In this document: positions 1-7,313 of the stretch, in pieces
Numbering within the stretch: the stretch's first letter is position 1
Layout of the letters: each line of letters starts with the position of its first letter
Assembly: GCF_027625935.1 (NCBI RefSeq)
Contig: NZ_CP115300.1
Location: 5,332,001 to 5,396,000 of the forward strand
Source: Streptomyces camelliae
GTDB lineage: Bacteria; Actinomycetota; Actinomycetes; Streptomycetales; Streptomycetaceae
Direction: 5' to 3'
DNA: 64,000 bases
Program-made: the position numbers and the translations under genes
The notes under the pieces: generated by a model
What the model was told of the DNA's origin: nothing
Databases searched by the model: none
What the model saw: only the letters and a program-made list of their open reading frames with translations

Positions 1-124
1 TGGTGGCGTTGGCGTTGCCGCCGCACGCGGTCAGGGTGAGGGCGCCGACCATCAGGGCGGCACAGGCCCCCAGTGCGCGCCGCGCTGCAATGTCCGGCGT
101 TGTCACGGGCTGCTCCAGGTTCAT
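1..124 (-). CDS. Putative lipoprotein, N-terminal part only
   Basis: The gene runs off the left edge, so only about 41 codons are visible. The translation begins MNLEQPVTTPDIAARR, continues with a hydrophobic stretch and reaches the lipobox LTAC followed by GG. This is a lipoprotein signal peptide with cleavage before Cys, so the product is predicted to be exported and lipid-anchored on the outer face of the membrane. A GTG at 106 is an alternative in-frame start. The Gly/Asn/Ala-rich stretch after the Cys is the usual flexible tether. The function of the mature domain cannot be seen here. Confidence 0.7.
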   Translation of the reverse strand, partial: MNLEQPVTTPDIAARRALGACAALMVGALTLTACGGNANAT

Positions 125-289
125 GTGATGTGCGTGATCCGTTCCAGTGCGTGAAGAAAGAGTGCACCGGCGCCCGCGAAGGTTCCCGCCAACTCCCCTG
201 AACGCCATCACGTGACAGAACCGCGACAATCCAGCCCCACCAAGCCCCCGTGCGCGAGAGCGTGAGCGTCTCCCGCCCCTGCGCCGCGC

Positions 290-1318
290 CTACCGTCCCC
301 CGTACAACTCCCCGTACGAAGGCCACACTCCGCCCGGCCCGTCGACCGACTCGGCGGCGCGCACCCCCCGCACGATCGCGCGTGTCACGAGATCCGCGCC
401 GGCGGCCAGGATGTCGTTGAGCGCCAAGGGGTGCCCGTCCAGCGGGCGCGCACCGGTCGCGAGCGCGAACACCGTGTCCCCGTCGTGCATGAGGTGCACC
501 GGCCGTACGGCGCGCGCGATCCCGTCGTGCGCCGTCCCGGCCAGCTTCTGCGCCTGTGCCTTGGAGAGGTCCGCATCGGTCGCGACCACCGCGAGCGTCG
601 TGTTGAGCGGGGGCGGCGCGTTCCTGGCAGCCGTTTCGTCGAGCCTGCGGCGCGCCGCAACAAGCACGCGCTCCTCCGGATACTCCACCCGCCCCTGCAG
701 CAACAACTCCCCGTACAGCGCTCCCGTGTCCTGATCCACCACGGCCCCCGCGGCGTTCACGACCGCCAGCGCGGCCACGGTGATCCCCGAATCGAGCACC
801 GCGCTCGCGGTGCCCACCCCACCCTTGATCCGTCCCGCCACGGCGCCCGTGCCGGCCCCCACACACCCCTCGGGCACCCGCGCGCCCGGCGCACTCGCCG
901 CCGCGGCCTCCACCGCGGAGCGTCCCATCGCCGCGTCGGGCCGCGCGCGGAAGGCCCCTCCGCGCCCCAGGTCGAAGAGACACGCGGTGGGTACCACCGG
1001 TACGACGTGCGCCGGATCCGGCCCCACCCGCACCCCGCGTCCCCGCTCCTCCAGCCAGGCCATCACTCCGGATGCCGCGTCGAGCCCGTACGCGCTGCCC
1101 CCGGTCAGCGCGATCGCGTCGACCCGCTGCACCACGTTGCGCGGGTCGAGTGCGTCGGTCTCCTTGGTGCCGGGGCCGCCGCCGCGTACGTCCACGGCGG
1201 CGACGGCGCCGCCCTCCGGAGCGAGGACGACCGTGGTGCCGGTGAGCCAGCCGTCCCCGCGGCGGGTGGCGTGTCCCACCCGCACCCCGGCGACGTCCGT
1301 CAATGCGTCAACTGTCAT
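290..1318 (-). CDS. P1 family (DmpA/NylC-type) Ntn-fold peptidase
   Basis: 342 aa, beginning MTVDALTDVAGVRVGHA, the typical opening of peptidase family S58/P1. Members (DmpA aminopeptidase, NylC oligomer hydrolase) are Ntn-like hydrolases that cleave themselves to expose an N-terminal nucleophile. The expected autocleavage site is visible as PLNTTLAVVATD, which puts the Asn-Thr scissile bond near residues 239-240, so Thr240 would be the nucleophile. The Gly-rich LTGGSAYGLDAASGV and GAGTGAVAGRIKGG motifs of the family are present. No signal peptide is seen, so it is probably cytosolic. The physiological substrate is unknown. Length is normal and the start is the first ATG that gives the family N-terminus. 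An overlapping longer reading frame upstream in the same frame belongs to the neighbouring gene's shadow. Confidence 0.85.
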   Translation of the reverse strand: MTVDALTDVAGVRVGHATRRGDGWLTGTTVVLAPEGGAVAAVDVRGGGPGTKETDALDPRNVVQRVDAIALTGGSAYGLDAASGVMAWLEERGRGVRVGPDPAHVVPVVPTACLFDLGRGGAFRARPDAAMGRSAVEAAAASAPGARVPEGCVGAGTGAVAGRIKGGVGTASAVLDSGITVAALAVVNAAGAVVDQDTGALYGELLLQGRVEYPEERVLVAARRRLDETAARNAPPPLNTTLAVVATDADLSKAQAQKLAGTAHDGIARAVRPVHLMHDGDTVFALATGARPLDGHPLALNDILAAGADLVTRAIVRGVRAAESVDGPGGVWPSYGELYGGR

Positions 1319-1356
1319 GAGGGCAAGTCTGGCCCGCCCAGGCCACCGCCGAGGGT

Positions 1357-2595
1357 TCAGTCGGCGGACGCGGCGGCACTCACCGCACGCTCTCTGCCGA
1401 CCATGCGCGCCGTCAGCGTCACTCCGGTCGCGACCGCGGCCGCGGACACGAGTCCCGCCGCGAGAACCGCCTCGTGGCCCAGGAAGGTGCAACAGATCAC
1501 CAGCAGCGCCGTGACCGGCAGTACCAGTTGCTGGGTGATGCCGACCTTGAAGTGCCGCGCATGCAGGCCCCAGACGGTCAGCAGGTACAGCGCCGTGGGC
1601 AGGGTCACGGCAGCCGAGGCGGACAGTGTGGAGATGTGGGTCTTGCCGACCGCCTGTTCCACGGCCACCTCCAGGCCAGCGCCGATCGCCGCGGCCGAGG
1701 CGAAGATCAGGTAGTGGCCGTAACCCCAGAGGAACGCTTGTCCGTTGGAGCGCAGATGGCCGTGGATGGGCACCACGAAGTAGATCCACCATGCGGAGAA
1801 GACGATCAGGAGACCGCCCGCCGCGATCGGCAGCAGCTCGCCCAGCGCGGAGTGCTCGTCCACGGCCGACTTCACGGCGACCGTCGCCGCGGAGATCGTC
1901 TCGCCGAGCACGATGATGGTGAACAGGCCGTACCGCTCGGCGATGTGATGCGGATGCCAGGAGGTCTCGTAGCTCTTCTCGGCGTACAGCGGCACGCACA
2001 TCTCGACGATCGCCATCACGAGGAAGACCCAGGGCCGGGCAGGACCGGGAAGCAGCACCAGGCCGAGCCAGCCGACCAGGCACAGCAGCACGCCGGTCGC
2101 GTACCGCAGCGCCATGGTTCTCTCCGCGCCCGAAGCCGATCTCGCGGCTCTCAGCCACTGTGCGGCCATCGCCAGCCGCATGATCAGGTAGCCGAGCCAG
2201 ACCACCAGATAGTCGTGATGCTGGAAGGCCCGGGAAATGCCGGCGGCCAGCACCAGGACGCCGGCGATCTGCACCAGGGTGACGACCCGGTAGAGGGCGT
2301 CGTCGTTGTCGTACGCCGAGGCGAACCAGGTGAAGTTCATCCAGGCCCACCAGATGGCGAAGAACTGCATGGCGTAGTTGAGAATTCCGTCGCCCGCATG
2401 CCCTCCGGCCACGGCGTGCACCAGCTGGACGCCGGCCTGCGCGATCGCCACGACGAAGCACAGGTCGAAGAAGAGCTCTAGCGGGGAGGAGACCCGGTGC
2501 ACTTCGTCGCGCCCGCGCGCGGTGAGCCGGCGCAGGAGCCCGGGGGACTGGGGTGCGCCCGACGAGGCGGGCGCCGGAGCGGAACTCGACGTCAT
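1357..2595 (-). CDS. Low temperature requirement protein A (LtrA)-like membrane protein
   Basis: 412 aa with many hydrophobic segments and the LtrA family signatures ELFFDLCFVVAIAQAG near the N-terminus and a conserved WAWMNFTWFASAYDNDD segment. LtrA proteins are polytopic membrane proteins named from a Listeria cold-growth locus; their biochemical role is not established. The ATG at 2595 is chosen because the residues before the conserved region are short and low-complexity; a GGGAGG stands very close to this ATG, and an in-frame GTG at 2637 is the alternative. The gene lies 38 bp upstream of the P1 peptidase gene on the same strand, so the two may be cotranscribed. Confidence 0.8.
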   Translation of the reverse strand: MTSSSAPAPASSGAPQSPGLLRRLTARGRDEVHRVSSPLELFFDLCFVVAIAQAGVQLVHAVAGGHAGDGILNYAMQFFAIWWAWMNFTWFASAYDNDDALYRVVTLVQIAGVLVLAAGISRAFQHHDYLVVWLGYLIMRLAMAAQWLRAARSASGAERTMALRYATGVLLCLVGWLGLVLLPGPARPWVFLVMAIVEMCVPLYAEKSYETSWHPHHIAERYGLFTIIVLGETISAATVAVKSAVDEHSALGELLPIAAGGLLIVFSAWWIYFVVPIHGHLRSNGQAFLWGYGHYLIFASAAAIGAGLEVAVEQAVGKTHISTLSASAAVTLPTALYLLTVWGLHARHFKVGITQQLVLPVTALLVICCTFLGHEAVLAAGLVSAAAVATGVTLTARMVGRERAVSAAASAD

Positions 2596-2766
2596 GCCTC
2601 CCAGGACAGCAGAAAACCGGCCCAAAATCTTGTGCACAGATTCACAAGCTGGCGAGGGTCCATAGACCTGACCGAAACCCAGGTCGGATGGTGCGGGCGG
2701 TGCGGATCACGACGGCCACGCCTGCGGAAGAACCGGCAGCCGGGAGCGGGGCCGTACTCTTGACGC

Positions 2767-2943
2767 ATGAGCACCGCCCCGGAATCCGAGCCTCGCGACC
2801 CGAAGCCCGCACTGGTCTTCGACGACCCGCTGGACCAGCAGTCCTCGGACGACACCGACCGCGGGTGGGGCGAGCGCGCGGAGGGTGACAGCGCGGCCGA
2901 CCTGAAGCGCTTCCTCGACGAGAAGCCGCCCCACCACATCTGA
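2767..2943 (+). CDS. Small conserved acidic hypothetical protein, 58 aa
   Basis: A short reading frame starting ATG at 2767 and ending TGA at 2941-2943. The product is hydrophilic, Asp/Glu-rich and starts MSTAPESEPRDPKPALVF. It ends LKRFLDEKPPHHI. There is no transmembrane segment or cysteine. It sits alone between divergent ltrA-like and convergent mscL genes. The GC pattern at third positions and a compact conserved-looking C-terminus argue for a real gene. Similar short proteins occur next to mscL in other Streptomyces as I recall, but no function is known. A possible promoter lies in the roughly 170 bp shared with the divergent gene. Confidence 0.6.
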   Translation: MSTAPESEPRDPKPALVFDDPLDQQSSDDTDRGWGERAEGDSAADLKRFLDEKPPHHI

Positions 2944-2962
2944 GCCGCCGGCGGTAGCGCCG

Positions 2963-3439
2963 TCAGCGCTCGTCGTGTCCCGAGCCACGCTGCGCGACCA
3001 GCGCATCGCGGATCTCCTTGAGCACTTCCAGCTCGGTCACCTCGATGACCTCCTTCGTGCCCTCCCGCGCGGCCTTCTGCGCCACCTGCCGGGCCAGGTA
3101 CTTCGACATCGGCAGAACCATCAGGAAGTACACGACCGCCGCGGTGATCACGAAGGTCAGCGTGGCACCGAGGACGGAGCCCCACAGGATCGGCACACCG
3201 CTCTTGACCGTGCCGTCCGCGGCCACCTGGCACGGGGCCTTCAGGCAGGAGCTGTAGTGATCCAGGTTCTGCGTACCGATCGCTCCGACCAGCGGGTTGA
3301 TGACCCCCTTGACCACCGAGTTCACGATGTTCGTGAAGGCCGCGCCGACGACCACCGCGACTGCCAGATCGACGACGTTGCCGCGCATGAGGAAGGCCTT
3401 GAAGCCCTGCCAGACGCTCGGTTTCTTCTTCGCGCTCAC
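2963..3439 (-). CDS. mscL: Large-conductance mechanosensitive channel MscL
   Basis: 158 aa, a normal MscL length. MscL forms a homopentameric pore in the cytoplasmic membrane that opens under membrane tension and releases osmolytes on hypo-osmotic shock. The N-terminal amphipathic helix and first membrane segment (GFKAFLMRGNVVDLAVAVVVG, residues about 12-32) are diagnostic. A periplasmic loop with two cysteines (SSCLKAPC) and a second membrane segment (TLTFVITAAVVYFLMVLP) follow, then a charged cytoplasmic helix. The start is GTG at 3439 preceded by GAGGAG about 10 bases upstream. The Cys pair in the loop is unlike E. coli MscL, and could form a disulfide outside the cell. It converges on the small gene at 2767. 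Confidence 0.95.
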   Translation of the reverse strand: MSAKKKPSVWQGFKAFLMRGNVVDLAVAVVVGAAFTNIVNSVVKGVINPLVGAIGTQNLDHYSSCLKAPCQVAADGTVKSGVPILWGSVLGATLTFVITAAVVYFLMVLPMSKYLARQVAQKAAREGTKEVIEVTELEVLKEIRDALVAQRGSGHDER

Positions 3440-3577
3440 CTAGGGGACTCTCCTCGTATGCACTGGGTGTGGAACGAAACGCTCCGCAACCTACGGCACG
3501 GTGAGGCCATTGTGTCCAATTCCGTAGCTTGATCCAGCGACTTGACAGCAAGCCGCCGAGAAACCGTCCGAGTCGGT

Positions 3578-4246
3578 TCAGCACAGCGTCACCGCCAGGC
3601 GTGCTGTCGCGCTCGCACCCACGAGCCGGGCCGCTGCGGAACGTGGCACCGACAGCACCACCAGCGCCCCGCTCTCGGCCCCGCCCTCCAGAGGCTCGGG
3701 CACCTTGGTCACTCGCACGCCGCGCGCGAGCACCTTCGCAACGCCACCGGCCGACGGGTCCTCGGCTGCGATGACGTCGACGCGGTCGCCGGGCCGCAGC
3801 AGCCGGACCGTGGCCGCGTCGGCGATCCGCACCGGCGCCGTCACCACGTCCACGGGTGCGTGCCGTCGTACGGGTGCGATGACCGGGTGCCCGCGGGCCT
3901 GCTCCGGGCGGTGCGGTTCGGTCGCCGTGCGAGGTCCCGTGGCCACGAGGGCGGCCGCGGTCACCGCGAGGCCGGCGGCGATGGCCCGACGGCGGTGCCG
4001 TACGAGCCGCTGCAGCTGATACCGCCCGCCGTGCACGTACACCGGAGGGAACTGCGGGATCTCACAGGTGGCGGGAGCGTCCGTGCCCAGCGGGCGCGGG
4101 AGCCGGACGGGAGGCTGGAGCGAGGGAGGGGCTGGTGGTGGAGAGGGCCGGGAGCGTGCAGAAGGCGGACGTGAGACAGGCGCCGGCGAAGCAGGAGAAG
4201 CGGGGGGAGGTGAGTAGGGAATCCGGGACGACGAGGACCAGGACAT
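3578..4246 (-). CDS. SAF/RcpC-domain membrane-anchored protein
   Basis: 222 aa. Residues 1-50 are Pro/Ser-rich, a basic stretch RHRRRAI and one membrane segment (AAGLAVTAAALVATG) follow at about 85-105, then a C-terminal domain of about 90 residues. The domain contains APVRIADAATVRLLRPGDRVDVIA, which resembles the SAF/RcpC fold of CpaB-type Flp pilus assembly proteins. In those proteins the domain is periplasmic. Here no pilus genes are nearby, so a pilus role is only a possibility; stand-alone versions are common in Streptomyces and uncharacterised. The ATG at 4246 is the first good start and has only a weak GGCGG upstream. Two DnaA-box sequences lie in its upstream region. Confidence 0.65.
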   Translation of the reverse strand: MSWSSSSRIPYSPPPASPASPAPVSRPPSARSRPSPPPAPPSLQPPVRLPRPLGTDAPATCEIPQFPPVYVHGGRYQLQRLVRHRRRAIAAGLAVTAAALVATGPRTATEPHRPEQARGHPVIAPVRRHAPVDVVTAPVRIADAATVRLLRPGDRVDVIAAEDPSAGGVAKVLARGVRVTKVPEPLEGGAESGALVVLSVPRSAAARLVGASATARLAVTLC

Positions 4247-4340
4247 GGGAAACCACCGCCTGCGACGAGGAATTCGGGTTGCGATGCCACGATGAGGGAT
4301 CGCGCCGAATTCCGTCGGAGACGGTGGATGGCGGAGGCAT

Positions 4341-4389
4341 TGTGGATAACTCGGCCACCCGAACGGGGAGTTCCGCCCGGTTGTCCACA
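4341..4389. promoter_or_regulatory. Pair of perfect DnaA-box 9-mers in inverted orientation
   Basis: TGTGGATAA at 4341-4349 is the reverse complement of TTATCCACA, the E. coli consensus DnaA box. TTGTCCACA at 4381-4389 is the preferred Streptomyces box. They face opposite ways, 31 bp apart, in the 168 bp intergenic space upstream of the SAF-domain gene and downstream of mtnP. Binding by DnaA is inferred from the matches only. Confidence 0.5.
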
Positions 4390-4414
4390 GACGGTGCCTG
4401 AAGCGGCAGGTGCC

Positions 4415-5248
4415 CTACGGCAGTTCGAAGCCCGGATCCATCCCGCCGAGCGCGTTCACGCACAGGCAGTCCCGTGCCGCGGTCTCCGGCAGGGCCGCCA
4501 CCGCGTCGAACAGCACCCCGCGCAACCGGTCCACGTTGGCGGCGAACACCTGCAGCACCTCCTCGTGCGAGACGCCCTCGCCGGTCTCGGCGCCCGCGTC
4601 GAGGTCGGTGACCAGGGTCAGCGAGGTGTAGCACAGCTCCAGTTCCCGGGCGAGCGCCGCTTCCGGGTGACCCGTCATGCCCACGACCGACCAGCCCTGC
4701 GCCTGGTGCCACAACGATTCGGCGCGGGTCGAGAAGCGCGGCCCCTCGACCACGACCAGAGTGCCGCCGTCCACCGGCTCCCAGTCCCGGCCGCGGGCAG
4801 CCTTCAGCGCTGCGCTCCGTCCGGTGGGGCAGTACGGGTCGGCCATGGAGACATGCACGACGTTCGGCACCGTGCCATCGGGCAGCGGCAGTCCGTCGAA
4901 GTACGTCTGCGCCCTGGACTTCGTACGGTCCACCAGCTGGTCCGGCACGAGCAGCGTGCCGGGGCCGTACTCGGGGCGCAGCCCGCCCACCGCGCAGGGG
5001 CCCAGGACCTGCCGGACACCGACGGAGCGCAGCGCCCACAGGTTGGCGCGGTAGTTGATGCGGTGCGGCGGAAGGTGGTGGCCGCGGCCGTGCCGGGGCA
5101 GGAAGGCGACCCGTCGGCCGGCGATCTCGCCGAGGAAGAGGGAGTCGCTGGGCGGCCCGTAGGGGGTGTCCACCTGGACCTCGGTCACGTCGTCGAGGAA
5201 CGAGTAGAAGCCCGAGCCACCGATCACACCGATCTCTGCGTTCGCCAT
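4415..5248 (-). CDS. mtnP: S-methyl-5'-thioadenosine phosphorylase
   Basis: 277 aa, normal for the MTAP/PNP family. It splits 5'-methylthioadenosine with phosphate to adenine and methylthioribose-1-phosphate, the first step of methionine salvage after polyamine or related synthesis. Visible motifs are GGSGFYSFLDD at the N-terminus, the phosphate-site PRHGRGH, GPRFSTRAES and MTGHPEAALARE. VTDLDAG supplies the two Asp residues that select a 6-amino purine, which favours MTA over inosine or guanosine. ATG at 5248 is used; a GTG three codons upstream is possible. It lies about 100 bp after the FmdB-type gene on the same strand. No other salvage genes are adjacent. Confidence 0.88.
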   Translation of the reverse strand: MANAEIGVIGGSGFYSFLDDVTEVQVDTPYGPPSDSLFLGEIAGRRVAFLPRHGRGHHLPPHRINYRANLWALRSVGVRQVLGPCAVGGLRPEYGPGTLLVPDQLVDRTKSRAQTYFDGLPLPDGTVPNVVHVSMADPYCPTGRSAALKAARGRDWEPVDGGTLVVVEGPRFSTRAESLWHQAQGWSVVGMTGHPEAALARELELCYTSLTLVTDLDAGAETGEGVSHEEVLQVFAANVDRLRGVLFDAVAALPETAARDCLCVNALGGMDPGFELP

Positions 5249-5349
5249 GACCAGCACACTAGCTGGCGGGGGAACGGCGGGGGAGCCGGTGTCCGCGAGC
5301 GCCGAAAGCCCTGCCGTCGTGCGACGACAGGGCCCAGTGCCGGAGGGTG

Positions 5350-5655
5350 TCAGGCGGCGGAGCTGCTCGTGGAGCTCGACGACGAGGACGAGGACGACGA
5401 GGAGGACTTCGAGTCGGACGAAGACGTGCCTGCCGACGAGCCGGCCGGCTTCGACGCCGGGGTGCTGCTCGACGTGGAGCCGCGGGAGTCGTTGCGGTAG
5501 AACCCGGAGCCCTTGAAGACGATGCCGACTGCGGAGAACACCTTCTTCAGGCGGCCACCGCAGCTGGGGCACTCGGTCAGGGCGTCATCGGTGAACTTCT
5601 GCACCGCCTCAAGGCCCTCGCCGCACTCGGTGCACTGGTACTGGTAGGTCGGCAC
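5350..5655 (-). CDS. FmdB-family zinc-ribbon protein, Ruc-type redox chaperone homologue
   Basis: 101 aa starting MPTYQYQC. Two CxxC pairs (CTEC near residue 8 and CPSC near 32) form a zinc ribbon, followed by the conserved GIVFKGSGFYRNDSR and a tail composed almost wholly of Ser with some Lys, Asp and Ala. M. tuberculosis Rv0991c (Ruc), which has the same layout and neighbourhood upstream of the cyclo-ligase/galU block, is a redox-switched chaperone whose cysteines release zinc on oxidation. By homology this protein is a candidate stress chaperone. The GTG start at 5655 has a good AGGAGG about 6 bases upstream. A CIRCE operator overlaps the region just upstream, which supports control by HrcA. 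Confidence 0.88.
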   Translation of the reverse strand: MPTYQYQCTECGEGLEAVQKFTDDALTECPSCGGRLKKVFSAVGIVFKGSGFYRNDSRGSTSSSTPASKPAGSSAGTSSSDSKSSSSSSSSSSSSTSSSAA

Positions 5656-5665
5656 TGTCTTCCTC

Positions 5666-5692
5666 CTGGCACTCTCACTCGATGAGTGCTAA
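5666..5692 (-). promoter_or_regulatory. CIRCE element (HrcA operator)
   Basis: On the plus strand the sequence reads ctGGCACTC, nine bases, then GAGTGCTAA. The CIRCE consensus is TTAGCACTC-N9-GAGTGCTAA, so 16 of 18 arm positions match, one arm is perfect and the spacer is exactly nine. It sits immediately upstream of the FmdB/Ruc start and overlaps its ribosome binding site, where CIRCE elements usually lie. Control by the heat-shock repressor HrcA follows from the consensus. Confidence 0.85.
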
Positions 5693-5722
5693 CGACGATC
5701 CATAGTGACGTATTCCCGGGGA

Positions 5723-7018
5723 TCAGTCCACCGTCACCGGCACGCGGTGACCGACGCCACGTGCGACGGTCAGGTTCCGCTGCGGCGCGACCAGCCGTGC
5801 TCGCAGCGTCACCAGGGTCGCCAGCGCGAGCAGCGTGCCGCCCGCGGGCACCAGGAATCCCGCGCCGTTCCACAGCCGGTCCTCCAGCTGGCCCGCGATG
5901 GTGACCGCGGCCGCCTGCCCGAGCGCCACCGCACCGGTCAGCCAGGTGAAGGCCTCGGTGCGGGCGCCGGCCGGGACCAGCGCCTCGACCAGCGTGTAGC
6001 CGGTGATCAACGCCGGTGCGATGCACATGCCGACCAGCAGGCCGAGCCCCGCGAGCAGCAGGACCGAGTGTGCCGTCCACAGGGCGGACGCGATGACCGC
6101 GAGCGCCGTGTAGCCGACGACCAGTCGGTGCTGGGGGGCGGCCTTCCATGCGATCGCGCCGCAGACGATGCCGGACAGCATGTTTCCGGCGGCGAAGACG
6201 CCGTACAGGACGCCGTTCAGGCCGGGCTCGCCGATCGATTCGGTGAAGGCGGCCAGCGACACCTGCATGCCGCCGAAGACGGATCCGATGCCCAGGAAGG
6301 TCACGACCAGTACGCGCACGCCCGGCACCCGCAAGGCGGACGCGTGCTGCACGCGCGCGTGCCCGTACCCGGCGGTCGCCGGGGGCTGCGTGCTCTTCTG
6401 CGCGGCGAACAGCAGACCGCCGACGAGCGTCAGCGCGCCCTCCGTGATGAGACCCGCCGCCGGCGTCACACCGGTGCACAGCGCGGTTGCCAGCAGAGGA
6501 CCGAAGACGAAGGTCAGCTCGTCCGTGACCGACTCGAAAGCGGCCGCGGTGGTCATCAGGGGGGAGCCCTGCAGCTTCACGCCCCAGCGGGCCCGCACCA
6601 TCGGGCCGACCTGTGGCACCGAGGCGCCGGTGGGGACGGCCGCCAGGAAGAGCGCCCACAGCGGCGCGTGCGCCAGCGCGAGTGCCGTCAGGGACAGGCC
6701 CGACAGCGTGTGCACGAGGACGCCGGGGATCAGCACGGCGCGCTGTCCGTAGCGGTCGGCGAGGCGTCCGCTGTAGGGCGCGAACAGCGCCATGGACACA
6801 CCGGTCGCGGCCGCGGCGGCCCCTGCGGCGCCGTACGAGCCGGTGGTGTGCTGCACCAGCAGCACGATGGAGATGGTGAGCATCGCGAACGGCTGGCGTG
6901 CCGCGAAGCCGGGGAGCAGGAACGTCCAGGCGCCGCGGGTGCGCAGCAGCTGTCCGTATCCGGGGCGGGATGGCGCCGGCGAGTTCTCCGCCGACTCGGT
7001 GGTGACCGTGGACTCCAC
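5723..7018 (-). CDS. MFS transporter
   Basis: 431 aa with about 12 predicted membrane segments and a basic loop after the second and third segments (GRLADRYGQRA) that is the major facilitator loop 2-3 motif. The first segments contain GFAARQPFAMLTISIVLLVQ. The most likely role is drug or metabolite efflux by proton antiport; the substrate cannot be read from sequence. The GTG start at 7018 is preceded by AAAGG. It lies upstream of the FmdB gene in the same direction with a 67 bp gap that holds the CIRCE site. The 295 bp further upstream (7019-7313) carries its promoter region and shows no gene or clear structure to me. Confidence 0.85.
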   Translation of the reverse strand: MESTVTTESAENSPAPSRPGYGQLLRTRGAWTFLLPGFAARQPFAMLTISIVLLVQHTTGSYGAAGAAAAATGVSMALFAPYSGRLADRYGQRAVLIPGVLVHTLSGLSLTALALAHAPLWALFLAAVPTGASVPQVGPMVRARWGVKLQGSPLMTTAAAFESVTDELTFVFGPLLATALCTGVTPAAGLITEGALTLVGGLLFAAQKSTQPPATAGYGHARVQHASALRVPGVRVLVVTFLGIGSVFGGMQVSLAAFTESIGEPGLNGVLYGVFAAGNMLSGIVCGAIAWKAAPQHRLVVGYTALAVIASALWTAHSVLLLAGLGLLVGMCIAPALITGYTLVEALVPAGARTEAFTWLTGAVALGQAAAVTIAGQLEDRLWNGAGFLVPAGGTLLALATLVTLRARLVAPQRNLTVARGVGHRVPVTVD

Positions 7019-7313
7019 GGCCCGTGCCTTTCTTCGCCTGGTAGCGCGCCCGTGCGGGGGCGCCGAGAGCTGTCCTCTTGCGCGGAACTGCGGTAGATAC
7101 CGGTGCCACTGCGGAGGGCGTGCCGGCCGCCATACGGTCGCGCCAGCTCTGCATCAGACAGAGTTGGTTCGATCAGGGTGCCTTCATCCTACAGGGATCA
7201 AGGGCTTGTGCACCTGTGAAAACGAGCACGGCCGGGCCTCTTCACCTGTGATTGGCGCGCGTGTGAATCGTGCGAAACGCACCCGTAACGCGTGCCCCGC
7301 GCGTGCTGTGTAC

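Noticed and set aside
290..2461. A 723-codon frame that appears to fuse another protein to the P1 peptidase
   Set aside because: The first half is an out-of-frame reading of the ltrA-like gene; the peptidase has its own ATG at 1318 with the family N-terminus.
4135..4401. Small plus-strand gene over the DnaA boxes
   Set aside because: Translation is unlike any protein, its start lies inside the SAF-domain gene on the other strand, and codon use is not typical.
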